A DNA stretch of 64,000 bases from NCBI RefSeq assembly GCF_900094625.1, contig NZ_FMAJ01000001.1, forward strand, positions 1-64,000, written 5' to 3'. Source of the DNA: Rhizobium aethiopicum. Lineage in GTDB: Bacteria > Pseudomonadota > Alphaproteobacteria > Rhizobiales > Rhizobiaceae. The notes under the pieces were generated by a model. It saw only the letters and a program-made list of their open reading frames with translations, did no database searches and had not been told where the DNA came from. Positions 53,360 through 62,542 of this stretch are shown piece after piece (the first letter of the stretch is position 1; every line of letters starts with the position of its first letter). A program made the translations under genes and the position numbers.

Positions 53360-54223
53360 GTGCGCAGCAATCCATTCTCTTCATCCTTTTCAAGGGCTTC
53401 GAAGGCCTATTTCATCGCGTTGCCGCTGGCGCTTGCTGGGGCCGGATGCAGCTCGGTGCCGCTCAAGGAGGGCGGGACGCTGACTTCTTATTCCAACCTC
53501 GGCACGCCCAAGGGGAAGCTCTCGAAATCGCGTGTCTATGTCGATGGTCTCAGCCTTGCGCCGATGAAGACAGTTGCCATCGCGCCGACGAGCTTCTCCT
53601 TCAGCGCGGCGAGCCGCATCAAATCACCTGATGACAGGGCGATGGTGTCGAACGCGCTCGACCGGGCGCTCTGCATTTCTCTCAGCGACAGGTATCGGAT
53701 GGTGCGGCCTGGTGAGCCCGCGGACCTGACGATCCGCTCCGTCGTCACCGATATCGTGCCGACCAACAAGACGATGGCAGGCGTTTCAACCGTCGTGACC
53801 GTCGGCACGGGCTTTGCGCTGCCTGTCAGTGTGCCGCGTCTACCGGTCGGGCTCGGCGGGCTGGCTGTGGAGGCCGAGGCGGTCGACGGCTCTGGCGCGC
53901 AGCGCGCCGCCATGGTCTGGGCGCGCGGCGCGAACTCGCTGCAGAACAACCCGCGCGTTTCCCAAGTGGGCGATGCCTACGGCCTTGCGGCGAAATTCAG
54001 CAGCGAATTTTCCCGCATGCTGATTGCGGGCAAGGAGCCGAAGGGGCTGGACCTCTCGCTTCCCTCGCGCCAGCGGATAAAATCCTGGTTCGGCGGTAAG
54101 CCGAAATACGTCGCCTGCGATGCCTTCGGCCGCGAATCCGGGCTGGTTGGGGCGGTCGCCGCCAAATATGGCGCGCCGCCGCAATGGACCGAGAAGAAGC
54201 CGAAGCCGGTGGCTGGCTATTGA
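53360..54223 (+). CDS. DUF3313-like lipoprotein
   Basis: The 287-residue protein (GTG start with GGAGG) carries a lipoprotein signal with lipobox LAGAGC at ~residues 26-31, followed by SSVPLKEGG. The mature domain (KSRVYVDGLSLAPMKTVAIAPT, DRYRMVRPGEPADLTIRSVVTDIVP) is the DUF3313 pattern. Such proteins are outer-membrane or periplasmic-facing and of unknown function. It follows the kinase by 105 bases but has its own GTG start and ribosome site. Confidence 0.82.
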   Translation: MRSNPFSSSFSRASKAYFIALPLALAGAGCSSVPLKEGGTLTSYSNLGTPKGKLSKSRVYVDGLSLAPMKTVAIAPTSFSFSAASRIKSPDDRAMVSNALDRALCISLSDRYRMVRPGEPADLTIRSVVTDIVPTNKTMAGVSTVVTVGTGFALPVSVPRLPVGLGGLAVEAEAVDGSGAQRAAMVWARGANSLQNNPRVSQVGDAYGLAAKFSSEFSRMLIAGKEPKGLDLSLPSRQRIKSWFGGKPKYVACDAFGRESGLVGAVAAKYGAPPQWTEKKPKPVAGY

Positions 54224-54316
54224 CCGACGCTCAGCCCACCCCGAGCTGGGCCGATGGGACGGACGGAGAAGGGCGACAGCCTTTGCTCCGTTCGTTTTTA
54301 ACGTACGGATGTGTTT

Positions 54317-54904
54317 TCAGGCGGCGGATGCGGGATGTAGCCAGAAATAGAGTTTGGTCCGCTCGGGTCTGTCGGAGGAGTGCGGACCGCACATGAAGAA
54401 TTGCCCACCGTTGCGCTCGATCACGCGCCTCGAGGCATCGTTGCCCGCGTCGCAGAGAATAACGAGGCGGGTGAGGCCCTGCTTTGCCGCCACATCGAGC
54501 AGGAGGCCGAGCGCGGCAGTGGCGCGGCCGCTGCGTTGCTTCCATGGCACGACCGAATATCCGACATGGCCCGAGACTTCGGGCGGCAGCTCCTCTGTGC
54601 CCTGATGAAAGCGGAGGCTGATGCTGCCGCAGAATTCGCCATCCCAGATCCAGAAGAGAAGAACCGCCAGTGGCGACCCGGACACAGTGCGCTGCCTGTC
54701 GCCTGGACTAAGATCGTCGAGAAATTTCGATTTGTCCTGGCGCAGCCGCTGGAGTTCTCCACGGATATAGGCCTGGTCGCCGCTACGACGCGGGTCGGGA
54801 GACCAACCGGCCGCAAGCGCCGCTTCGAAGCCCGACAGGTTTTCCAGATCCGGTGTTAGTAGGACCACGCGGTCGGAGGGTGTCGGGTCGTCTCCCGATG
54901 TCAT
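54317..54904 (-). CDS. GNAT family N-acetyltransferase
   Basis: The 195-residue protein has GNAT traits: WIWDGEFCGSISLRFHQG, YSVVPWKQRSGRATAALGLLLD (acetyl-CoA loop RSGRATAA) and LVILCDAGNDASRRVIERNGG. The resemblance to the RimJ/RimL-like or phosphinothricin-type subgroup is weak. It is cytoplasmic and its target is unknown. Confidence 0.8.
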   Translation of the reverse strand: MTSGDDPTPSDRVVLLTPDLENLSGFEAALAAGWSPDPRRSGDQAYIRGELQRLRQDKSKFLDDLSPGDRQRTVSGSPLAVLLFWIWDGEFCGSISLRFHQGTEELPPEVSGHVGYSVVPWKQRSGRATAALGLLLDVAAKQGLTRLVILCDAGNDASRRVIERNGGQFFMCGPHSSDRPERTKLYFWLHPASAA

Positions 54905-54989
54905 AGGTCACCTTGCAAATGCAGCCGCTCGGAAGCGCGATCCTGGCTAAACAAGCACGACCGGGAGCCGCTGGGAAGCGGTTTGCGAC

Positions 54990-55020
54990 AGCAAAACGCC
55001 CCGCACGGTGATGCGGGGCT
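54990..55020 (-). terminator. Terminator of the BA14K gene
   Basis: On the minus strand AGCCCCGCATCACCGTGCGGGGC forms an 8-bp stem followed by GTTTTGCTG. It lies 24 bases after the BA14K stop. Confidence 0.7.
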
Positions 55021-55043
55021 GAGTGCAGTGCCGCGGGCTGGAT

Positions 55044-55535
55044 TTAGCGGCACTGACGGCGCGGGCCGTAATTCGGCTGGTAGGTGTTGTCCCAGGCGCG
55101 GTATGACCGGTAGCGCGCGTAGCAATATTCGGCATGCGAGCTATAGGCACGCGAACGATAGGCGGCGCGCGGCTGGGAGGCGATGATGCTGCCGATGATG
55201 GCGCCGGCCGCCAGGCCGCCAATAATGGCGCCCGTATTATCGTGCCGCCGCCATCTGCGATCATAGCGGCGGTCCCACCCATAGCGGTCATCTCGATAAT
55301 AGTGGCGGTCGCGGTAGTAGCGCCTGTCACCGTAATATCTGCGACGATCGCCGTAGCGCGAGCAAACGATCGAGAACCTGCTGCACCCGACAGTCATGAT
55401 CCGGGCATCGGCATTTGCCGGCGCCGGTGCGGCGGCCGATTGAACGGGGCTCGGCACAAATGTCGGGCCTGCCGCAGCCGGCATTCCGGAAAAGGCTGTG
55501 GTTATCGACAGGGCGATGATGGCGAATCTGTTCAT
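55044..55535 (-). CDS. BA14K family exported protein
   Basis: The 163-residue protein has a signal peptide (FAIIALSITTAFSGMPAAA), an unusual central Tyr/Arg/Asp-rich block (RRYYGDRRYYRDRHYYRDDR) and a glycine-rich helix (IGGLAAGAIIGSIIASQ). The C-terminal signature HAEYCYARYRSYRAWDNTYQ with PRRQC is diagnostic for BA14K (lectin-like immunoreactive protein of Brucella). AAGGTGA precedes ATG 55535. It is surface or periplasmic; binding to a saccharide is possible. Confidence 0.85.
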   Translation of the reverse strand: MNRFAIIALSITTAFSGMPAAAGPTFVPSPVQSAAAPAPANADARIMTVGCSRFSIVCSRYGDRRRYYGDRRYYRDRHYYRDDRYGWDRRYDRRWRRHDNTGAIIGGLAAGAIIGSIIASQPRAAYRSRAYSSHAEYCYARYRSYRAWDNTYQPNYGPRRQCR

Positions 55536-55916
55536 GTCATTCACCTTGAATCGGATGTACTGGGGGTAACGCTTATCAAGAAAATAGGTTCATTTTGGAG
55601 CGAAGGGGGCGGATCTATGTGCGTCTTCACTAACCCAAGCGAGACTCGAGCCCCGGCTCTGACGATTTCAATATATTCATGGCTGCGGGTTTGGCAGGGA
55701 TCGAGATTTACTGAGGGCGCGCGCGGGAAGGGTGACGTCACGATATTTCCCTCAAAAGATGCGGTTAGCGTAGCCTCCGGCTCTTCGCCAGTGTCGAACG
55801 ACCCCGGATTCCGCAGGAAGTTCAAATTGCAAATAGATCTTAAACTGGTTCTTATGGAGCTGCTGCTTCAATGCCTGACAGATAACGGCGTCACCTCTAA
55901 TGTCAGAAAGACTACC
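55536..55916. other. Intergenic region, no gene seen
   Basis: The 381 bases separate divergent genes and must hold the promoters of the BA14K gene and of the gene at 55917. Long open frames here lack ribosome sites. No terminator or repeat is recognised. Confidence 0.5.
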
Positions 55917-56828
55917 ATGCAGCTCTCCAGAATTATCGGCCTTCTCTGTCTCTCCACGACCCTGGCGCTTGCGCCCCTGAACATCGTCCTTACCGATACT
56001 TCGCCAGCCTTCGCAAAGGGCGGTGGCGGCGGTGGCGGCAACGGAGGTGGCGGTGGCGGCGGTGGCGGCGGCGGGAACGGTGGCGGCAACGGCGGCGGGA
56101 ATGGAGGCGGAAATAGCAGCGGCAGCCAAAGCAGCGGCGGCGGCAAAGGAAATTCCAGCTCGGGAGGAAAGGCTGAAAGCGGCCGCGGTGCAAACAAGTC
56201 CACCGGCAAGAGCGGCAAAGCGAATACGACCAAGCAGGGAGCCACCACGAAGGGCGCCGCCAAGAAGACGACCTCCGTCAAAGCGCCGGCGGAAAAGCTG
56301 GCAAAGAAACCCGCAGCGCAGCTTGCCGGTCTCAATTCCTTGAAACGCAATTTCCATGCCCTCATGAAGACGGCGGATCCGCGCATGGCTGCGATCGCGG
56401 CGTTCAGTACCGCTTACGCCCAGTATGAGCTGACCAACGGGGTGGCTCCGCCAGCCGACGATCCGCTGCTGGGTGATGCGGCGCTGTCGGCAGCGCTTGC
56501 CGCCGCGACCAAGACGGGCACGCTCACTCCGGAAACTTTGAGCTGGGCAAAGGACACACTCGGAGTCGGAACGGCCGTTGGCACGATTGACCGGATGAGG
56601 GAAACCATGGCGGCGCAGGCGCCGACGGAGGAGACCCCTGCAACGGAAACTACGACCGGCGATACCGTCGAGCCGGGCGAGACGACAGATCCTGCCACGA
56701 CTGCGGAAACGGTTGAAACCGGCACGGGCAGCACGGAAGAAGCATCGGCAACCACCGAGCCCACGCCGGCTGTCGATCCAACCGAAACCTCCGCCGCAGC
56801 GACGAGCACCGAGGAAACCGGTCTCTGA
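55917..56828 (+). CDS. Exported Gly/Ser-rich and Thr/Glu-rich surface protein
   Basis: The 303-residue product has a signal peptide (GLLCLSTTLALAPLNIV...SPAFA), then ~60 residues of Gly with Asn and Ser (GGGGGGGNGGG), a basic Lys/Ala/Ser region, a compact helical domain (~residues 140-240, LNSLKRNFHALMKTADPRMAA) and a Thr/Glu-rich tail with repeated ETxTTG/TTEP. The glycine tract is simple-sequence and could vary in length by slippage. A surface or matrix role is inferred. The start at 55917 is supported by the signal peptide; the ribosome site is weak. Confidence 0.8.
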   Translation: MQLSRIIGLLCLSTTLALAPLNIVLTDTSPAFAKGGGGGGGNGGGGGGGGGGGNGGGNGGGNGGGNSSGSQSSGGGKGNSSSGGKAESGRGANKSTGKSGKANTTKQGATTKGAAKKTTSVKAPAEKLAKKPAAQLAGLNSLKRNFHALMKTADPRMAAIAAFSTAYAQYELTNGVAPPADDPLLGDAALSAALAAATKTGTLTPETLSWAKDTLGVGTAVGTIDRMRETMAAQAPTEETPATETTTGDTVEPGETTDPATTAETVETGTGSTEEASATTEPTPAVDPTETSAAATSTEETGL

Positions 56829-56923
56829 GTCAACGGAAGGCGTGAATGACTACGCCGATCGTGAAGAGGATTAGGGCAGGTGCGGCTAAGGGAAGAAAGC
56901 CACGGAGGGTCTGACGCGCGCCG

Positions 56924-57139
56924 TCAGACTCGCTTCCCGCCGGCAAGCAGACGAAGCTGGTTTTCATCATGCACGCCCTGCCGATAAAGCTCGATGATCA
57001 GGGCGCCGAGCCGGTCGGCTTCCCCGCCTGATCTATCGATATTGAGTCCGCTGCACAGGGTTTCGTGCACACGCCTGCAAATATCGAGATCTTCGGAGGC
57101 GAGTGGTTCGTCACGTGTACTGAACAGCTTGTCTGACAT
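56924..57139 (-). CDS. Small hypothetical protein (71 aa)
   Basis: The product starts MSDKLFSTRDEPLASEDLDI with AAAGGG upstream and has a three-helix pattern (ICRRVHETLCSGLNIDRSG, RLGALIIELYRQGVHDEN). It resembles small rhizobial proteins of unknown role. No signal or membrane segment. Confidence 0.65.
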   Translation of the reverse strand: MSDKLFSTRDEPLASEDLDICRRVHETLCSGLNIDRSGGEADRLGALIIELYRQGVHDENQLRLLAGGKRV

Positions 57140-57326
57140 CGCAACCAGCCCTTTTTGGGATGCCGTGAATCGCTATTGATTGGGCAAAAAGATAATTTCG
57201 CTGCCTTTGCTCTGCAAGATGGGCGAACGTCCGAAATCAAAACAATATGGGACCGGCACCAAGACGCGGGGCCAGGGGGATGGGGTGGTCAGTGCCTCAG
57301 CCCGAAGGAACAGGCGGGGCGGAGAT

Positions 57327-57503
57327 CTATTTGGCCGCGGGATCCTTGCCGCCCTGCTGCGACAGGCGCAGCTCTTTCAGCCGTTTGGTTTTCTCCCGGC
57401 GAGCCCGCTGCTCCGCCTCGATCGTTTCCTTTGCGGCTCGCTCGGTATTTTCGAAACGATCCTGCCGGTAAGCCTTTGATGAGGGTTCACGTTCTCTTTT
57501 CAT
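57327..57503 (-). CDS. Small charged coiled-coil protein (58 aa)
   Basis: The product begins MKREREPSSKAYRQDRFENT and is nearly all Lys, Arg, Glu, Gln and Ala (ERAAKETIEAEQRARREK), predicted to be a single long helix. No ribosome site is evident; the ATG at 57503 is preferred over an in-frame GTG/TTG further up. Probably cytoplasmic, function unknown. Confidence 0.6.
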   Translation of the reverse strand: MKREREPSSKAYRQDRFENTERAAKETIEAEQRARREKTKRLKELRLSQQGGKDPAAK

Positions 57504-57606
57504 GGCCGCTAAACGCAAATCGACGAAAACGGTTTCATATTAAAGCGGTTTTCACGGAAAGCGGCGCGGCCGGCGGGCGCCTCGTAGCGCCCGGCGACCT
57601 GTCAGA

Positions 57607-58443
57607 TCAGCCCTTGATAAAGGCAAGGATGTCCGGGTTTATGATGTCGGCATGGGTGGTGCACATGCCATGCGGGAATTTCTCGTAGACCTTCAGCGTC
57701 GCATTCTGCAGGAGCTTGGACGAAAGCAGCGCGGAGTCGGCGATCGGCACGATCTGATCGTCGTCGCCATGCATGACGAGGGTCGGGACGGTGATGATCT
57801 TCAGGTCTTCGGTGAAGTCGGTTTCCGAGAAGGCCTTGATACCGTCGTAATGCGCCTTGGCGCCGCCGATCATGCCCTGGCGCCACCAATTGTTGATGAC
57901 CGGCTCCGACACTTTCGCATCCGGCCGGTTGAAGCTGTAGAAGGGGCCGGCCGGCAGGTCATGATAGAACTGGGCGCGGTTGGCGGCGAGCTGCCTGCGC
58001 AGGTCGTCGAAGACCTCGATCGGCAGGCCGCCCGGATTGGCTTCGGTTTTCACCATGATCGGCGGTACGGCGCCAATGATGACGAGCTTGGCGACCCGGC
58101 CCTGTGGCTGGCCGTGGCGGGCGACATAGTGGGTCGCTTCGCCGCCGCCGGTGGAATGGCCAACATGGACGGTATTCCTGAGATCGAGCTGCTCGACGAC
58201 AGCGGCGGCATCGGCAGCGTAATGATCCATGTCATGGCCGTCGGCCACCTGGGTGGAGCGGCCGTGACCACGCCGATCATGGGCGACGACCCGGTAACCC
58301 TTGTCGAGGAAGAACAGCATCTGCGCGTCCCAGTCGTCGGAACACAGCGGCCAGCCGTGATGGAACATGATCGGCTGGGCAGTCTTCGACCCCCAATCCT
58401 TGTAGAAGATCTCGACGCCGTCCTTAGTTGTGACTGTGCTCAT
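57607..58443 (-). CDS. Alpha/beta hydrolase (non-heme chloroperoxidase/esterase-like)
   Basis: The 278-residue protein shows the oxyanion HG in FHHGWPL, the nucleophile elbow GHSTGG (Ser ~residue 96), the acid in HGDDDQIVP and the His in FPHGMC. This is the cofactor-free haloperoxidase/esterase branch; the physiological reaction is probably ester or lactone hydrolysis. AAGGAG precedes ATG 58443. Single gene. Confidence 0.9.
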   Translation of the reverse strand: MSTVTTKDGVEIFYKDWGSKTAQPIMFHHGWPLCSDDWDAQMLFFLDKGYRVVAHDRRGHGRSTQVADGHDMDHYAADAAAVVEQLDLRNTVHVGHSTGGGEATHYVARHGQPQGRVAKLVIIGAVPPIMVKTEANPGGLPIEVFDDLRRQLAANRAQFYHDLPAGPFYSFNRPDAKVSEPVINNWWRQGMIGGAKAHYDGIKAFSETDFTEDLKIITVPTLVMHGDDDQIVPIADSALLSSKLLQNATLKVYEKFPHGMCTTHADIINPDILAFIKG

Positions 58444-58983
58444 CTCATGGCTCCTTGTGGGTTGCGCTGACTAAACAGGCTGCTACAGGCGGGATTGGTC
58501 GCGCCACGAGCGCTGACGCCGATGGCGGGCATAGGAAAGTCGCGCCTGGGGGATGGAATCAACAATATGATGATGTGCTTATTAAATGCCTCGTTCTACT
58601 CTATTGATATGACAGAAAAATCGGCTAGCAGGAGGCTCAGTGCCCTGTTAACCGGTAACGGCGACGCAATATGGTGAGGATTTACCCGACTGCTTCGCAC
58701 TGCGACATTCCTTGATCACGGTACCTCGGCAGCGCAGTGAAGGCGGCCGAGCTAACGGGCAATGTCCGCAATGAGCCACGTTATTCCCGTTTGTGCAATC
58801 TATACGTTCGGCTAGGTGTGTTTCTCCTTCGATTATGTTGTGCCGGACGCAGCGCGCTGGCGCTCACTTGAACGGGGATCGACGCCCAACCATCTATCCC
58901 TCACAACAACGTCATGGCGACGATCGCATCCGCGATTGCTTTGCCGGCGGTGGGACGGCCGTCTGCCGCCTGAGGATCAAATC
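58444..58983. other. Intergenic region, no gene seen
   Basis: The 540-base gap is the largest clean gap. A short AT-rich frame near 58567 (MMMCLLNASFYSID) has a GGGGGATGG stretch upstream but is not convincing. The end of the region holds the promoter of the gene at 58984. No terminator or repeat is recognised. Confidence 0.5.
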
Positions 58984-59940
58984 ATGGGTTACATGGATAA
59001 GGATATAGTGCCCCAGAATGATGGGGCGTTGATCGATGCCTATTCGCTATCGATCGCAGCAGCAGTCGACACGGTCGGGCCGGCGGTCAGCCGGATCGAG
59101 CGGGTGGGAGGTCGGCAGGGGCACGGGTCAGGCTTTGCCATCTCGCCCGACGGCCTGATCATTACCAACAGCCACGTCGTCGACGACGCCAAGCTTGTTC
59201 GCATCACGACGCCTGATGGGCTCATCACCGAAGGCCGGGTGCTCGGCCGGGATGTCGATACCGATATCGCTCTTATCCGCGCCAATTCCAGCACCGGCGC
59301 GTGGGCGAGGCTCGGCGATTCCCAGCGTCTGCGCAGGGGCCATATCGCAATCGCGATCGGAAATCCGCTGGGCTTCGAATGGACTGTCACTGCTGGTATC
59401 GTCTCGGCGCTCGGCCGCTCGATGCGGGCGGCCAGCGGCCGGCTGATGGAGGATGTCATCCAGACTGACGCCGCGCTTAATCCCGGCAATTCGGGCGGGC
59501 CGCTGGTGTCTTCCGGCGGCGAGGTCATCGGCGTCAACACCGCCGTCATCCAGGGCGCACAGAGCATCGCCTTTGCCGTCGCGTCGAACACGGCCAATTT
59601 CGTGGTGTCGGAGATCCTTCGCTATGGCCAGGTCAGACGCGCCTTCATCGGTATTTCAGGCGACACGATCGTGTTGCCGCGCCGGGTGGCGCTTGCGGCA
59701 GGCACGGTTCAGACGACTTCCGTTCGCATCCGGCGTGTCGAACCGGAAGGCCCGGCGGCAAAGGGGGGATTGCAGGAGGGCGATTACATCCTCGCCATCG
59801 ACGCCAGCCCGGTCGGCGGCGTCGACGATATCGTCAGGTTGATGGATGGCAGCAGGATCGGCAGAGAGACGGAAATCCTGGTGTTCTCGGTGGCCGGCCG
59901 CATCGAAAAGAAGATGCTGCTGCCGATGGCGCGGTCATAA
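58984..59940 (+). CDS. S1C trypsin-like serine protease with PDZ domain, no signal peptide
   Basis: The 318-residue protein has the HtrA/Do catalytic triad: H64 in TNSHVVDD, D94 in VDTDIALI and S170 in NPGNSGGP. A PDZ domain follows (~residues 225-310, with VEPEGPAAKGGLQEGDYILAID). The N-terminus (MGYMDKDIVPQNDGALIDAY) is hydrophilic, so, unlike HtrA/DegP, there is no export signal and it may work in the cytoplasm. GAGGA precedes the ATG at 58984; a longer in-frame start upstream does not add a signal. Confidence 0.9.
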   Translation: MGYMDKDIVPQNDGALIDAYSLSIAAAVDTVGPAVSRIERVGGRQGHGSGFAISPDGLIITNSHVVDDAKLVRITTPDGLITEGRVLGRDVDTDIALIRANSSTGAWARLGDSQRLRRGHIAIAIGNPLGFEWTVTAGIVSALGRSMRAASGRLMEDVIQTDAALNPGNSGGPLVSSGGEVIGVNTAVIQGAQSIAFAVASNTANFVVSEILRYGQVRRAFIGISGDTIVLPRRVALAAGTVQTTSVRIRRVEPEGPAAKGGLQEGDYILAIDASPVGGVDDIVRLMDGSRIGRETEILVFSVAGRIEKKMLLPMARS

Positions 59941-60045
59941 TGGCTGTTGCCATGACAGGTGCTGACAGCTGCGACTTACCGAATGAGTGCGCCAGCCATG
60001 ACTTGCATGCTTCTGCCGGCGTAAGGAGAGCCGAATTCCCCTACG

Positions 60046-61059
60046 TCAGGCGCTGACCGCCTCCGGCTCCGTTCCGGAAAAATCCACTGCGGCAAAGGCG
60101 GCCGCCAGAACTTCCGGTCCGGCGCCGCTTTTTGCCGCGTCGGTGGAGAGGATCTGACGATAGCGCCGGGCGCCGGGCAGGCCGGTGAACAGGCCGACCA
60201 TGTGGCGTGCCACATGCTGCAGCCGGCCGCCGGCGGCGATATGGCGCTCGGCATAGGCCATCATCCTGTCACACAACGCCTGCCAGTCGGGTTCGGCCGC
60301 CGCCGCACCGAAGAAGCGGCGGTCGACGTCAGAAAGGATCGCAGCATTCTGATAGGCGGCCCGGCCGAGCATGACACCGTCGACATGGGCGAGATGAGAG
60401 TCGGCCTCGTCGAGCGTGCGGATGCCGCCGTTAATGCCGACAAACACATCCGGCCAGCGCTGTTTCATTCGGTAGACGATCTCGTAATCGAGCGGCGGGA
60501 TCTCACGGTTTTCTTTAGGGCTCAGGCCCTTCAGCCAGGCCTTGCGCGCATGGATCCAGATGGCGTCGGCGCCTGAATCGAGGACGCGGGCGATGAGCGC
60601 GGGCAGCGCCTCTTCCGGCTCCTGCTCGTCGACGCCGATCCGGCATTTCACCGTCACCGGCATGGTGGCGACCGCCTTCATTGCCGCGACGCATGCGGCC
60701 ACCGTCTCCGGCGTCAGCATCAGGCAGGCGCCGAAGGTTCCCGACTGTACACGGTCGGAGGGGCAGCCGACATTGAGGTTGATTTCGTCATAGCCATAGG
60801 GTCCGGCGAGCTTCACCGCCTCGGCGAGTTTGGCCGGGTCCGAACCGCCGAGCTGCAGCGCAAGCGGATGTTCCGCGGCGTCATGGCCGAGCAGGCGTTC
60901 CCGCGGTCCGTGGATGATCGCGTCAGCCACCACCATCTCTGTATAGAGCAGCGCCTGCCGGCTGATCTGGCGGTGGAAATAGCGGCAATGCCGATCCGTC
61001 CAGTCGATCATCGGGGCCACCGCAAATATCGGCCTCTTCTCTGTCATCGACGGTTTCAT
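60046..61059 (-). CDS. dusA: tRNA-dihydrouridine synthase A
   Basis: The 337-residue FMN enzyme reduces uridine to dihydrouridine in the tRNA D-loop (positions 20/20a for DusA). Seen: the N-terminal FAVAPMIDWTDRHCRYF motif, the catalytic Cys in NLNVGCPSDRV, KCRIGVDEQE, HARKAWLKGLSPKENREIPP and INGGI, all typical of DusA. CAAGGACAA precedes ATG 61059. The next ATG (MTEK, 61047) is also possible. Confidence 0.95.
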   Translation of the reverse strand: MKPSMTEKRPIFAVAPMIDWTDRHCRYFHRQISRQALLYTEMVVADAIIHGPRERLLGHDAAEHPLALQLGGSDPAKLAEAVKLAGPYGYDEINLNVGCPSDRVQSGTFGACLMLTPETVAACVAAMKAVATMPVTVKCRIGVDEQEPEEALPALIARVLDSGADAIWIHARKAWLKGLSPKENREIPPLDYEIVYRMKQRWPDVFVGINGGIRTLDEADSHLAHVDGVMLGRAAYQNAAILSDVDRRFFGAAAAEPDWQALCDRMMAYAERHIAAGGRLQHVARHMVGLFTGLPGARRYRQILSTDAAKSGAGPEVLAAAFAAVDFSGTEPEAVSA

Positions 61060-61175
61060 TTGTCCTTGTAGCCGTGGCGCCCAATGGCGGCGCCGCATCG
61101 CCCGGCGGGCGAGATCATCATTAAGGGTGCATATAACACCTGGCCGTGCGATCGACAAATGCAAGCGCCGCAAAC

Positions 61176-61203
61176 AAAAACGGCGCCCCTTTCGGAGCGC
61201 CGT
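61176..61203 (-). terminator. Terminator of cspA
   Basis: On the minus strand CGGCGCTCCGAAAGGGGCGCCG forms a GC-rich stem followed by TTTTTGTTT, 26 bases after the cspA stop. Confidence 0.8.
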
Positions 61204-61229
61204 TCCTGCCGCCGAAGCGATAATCTAGC

Positions 61230-61442
61230 TTACGAAGCCGAGATGTTGACAGCCTTCGGGCCCTTGCCCATGCGGTCCGGCTCGGTGTCGAAGGTAACCT
61301 GCTGGCCTTCGCGCAGCGACTGGATGCCAGAGGCCTGCAGCGCAGAAATGTGGACGAAAACGTCCTTCGCGCCGCCGTCCGGCGTGATGAAACCAAAACC
61401 CTTGTCCTGGTTGAAGAATTTTACAGTGCCTTTGGTGGCCAT
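61230..61442 (-). CDS. cspA: Cold shock protein (CSD fold)
   Basis: The 70-residue single-domain protein has RNP1 (KGFGFI) and RNP2 (VFVHI) aromatic nucleic-acid-binding motifs and begins [20 protein letters not shown]. It binds single-stranded nucleic acids as an RNA chaperone. The 5' leader before 61443 is long and could be a thermosensor, as in other cspA genes. AAAAGGA precedes the ATG. It is followed by a good terminator. Confidence 0.95.
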   Translation of the reverse strand: MATKGTVKFFNQDKGFGFITPDGGAKDVFVHISALQASGIQSLREGQQVTFDTEPDRMGKGPKAVNISAS

Positions 61443-61852
61443 TGGGAGCGTCCTTTTCCCTTAGTCTGTGTAGTATCCGCGCCCCCGAGAGGAAGCGGAC
61501 GGCTTTAGCTTTCGCCCCGAATCGATGGGACGAAGGGTCAGTCGGAGAAGTCACGTACGGGGAAAGAACGTCTACGCAGGCGGGTATTCCCGCGCCCCTT
61601 CCATAAAGGAAGAGATACCACATCAGTCCAGTCACCGGCATGCAAATGCCCGAGTAGGTGGATTGGTGCCATCATTTCGGTCAAAATGCAAGCGACATTA
61701 TTGTGGCATGTCCTTTATCGCGACAGGAAATGCCGAAGATTCAGATACTTGACCAAAAGTTAGCAGATACTTTCACAGGTGTTCCAAATCGGGATTGTGT
61801 GCCGAAATGGGATGAGAGGCCGGAGCTAGGGGAGAAAGGGTCGGACTGTCTC
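61443..61852. other. Long leader/intergenic region upstream of cspA
   Basis: The 410 bases should hold the cspA promoter and 5' untranslated leader and the end of the gene at 61853. An AT-rich tract lies at 61680-61800. No gene is supported. Confidence 0.5.
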
Positions 61853-62320
61853 CTACCGGGCCTCATCCAGCAGTCCACTCAGGCTCCAGGGATTGTCGCC
61901 CTGCTGATTGGCGATATCGTCGACCTTCCAGCCGCCGTGCTCGCGTACCAGGCTGTAGAAAAGCGTCACCTCTTGGCCGTTTTCGAACTGCACCTCCACC
62001 TCGGCCTTGCCGTCCAGCAGGATCGGCTGGCCGATCCTGACGTTGCTCGCTTCACCATCCTGGCCTGATATAACCGGATCGAAGTCGACCGCGCCGACAT
62101 CGCCCTCCGGCGTGTTGTCGAGGTCGGCCTGGAGAAGCTTGTTCAAACGGTCGGAAAAGAAGACTGAGTAGGGCGAGGGCGCCTCGGCGTCGCTCCTGTC
62201 GGTGTCGTAGCTGTAAAGCGCCTTGAGCAGCGCCTTCGGTGTCTTGTAGGTCTCGGCCAAGGCGGGCAGAGCCGCGAACGCCGAGATGGCAAGGGCGAGG
62301 ATGACAGTGGGCAGGCGCAT
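61853..62320 (-). CDS. Secreted DUF3828-like protein
   Basis: The 155-residue product has a signal peptide (MRLPTVILALAISAFAALPALA) then TPKALLKALYSYDTDRSDAE, IGQPILLDGKAEVEVQFENG and VREHGGWKVDDIA, the fold pattern of DUF3828 (NTF2-like). AGGAGAG precedes the ATG. Likely periplasmic; function unknown. Confidence 0.82.
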   Translation of the reverse strand: MRLPTVILALAISAFAALPALAETYKTPKALLKALYSYDTDRSDAEAPSPYSVFFSDRLNKLLQADLDNTPEGDVGAVDFDPVISGQDGEASNVRIGQPILLDGKAEVEVQFENGQEVTLFYSLVREHGGWKVDDIANQQGDNPWSLSGLLDEAR

Positions 62321-62445
62321 GCAGACTCTCCTCGGATAAGCAGGGAATCATAGCCGAAACAAGCGTCGAGGTGGAGCGGCATTTTATGCGGTGGCCGACG
62401 TAGCTGCCGGCCCCGCCATCTCCCGCGGGTCCTCTAGGCGTCGCC

Positions 62446-62490
62446 AAAAAATTGCCGCCGGTGGGCTTGCAAGACCGCAAGCCCACCGGC
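62446..62490 (-). terminator. Strong intrinsic terminator after the RTX gene
   Basis: GCCGGTGGGCTTGC and GCAAGCCCACCGGC form a perfect 14-bp stem around a 6-base loop; on the minus strand it is followed by AATTTTTTGG. It is 52 bases after the RTX stop at 62543. Confidence 0.85.
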
Positions 62491-62542
62491 GCTGAAGATC
62501 GATCATGACGCATCTCGGCGTCCGTCAGCAGTGCTGCCGCGA

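Noticed and set aside
58567..58677. Short AT-rich frame MMMCLLNASFYSID
   Set aside because: No ribosome site of normal spacing, no conserved pattern, and it is isolated in a long gap.
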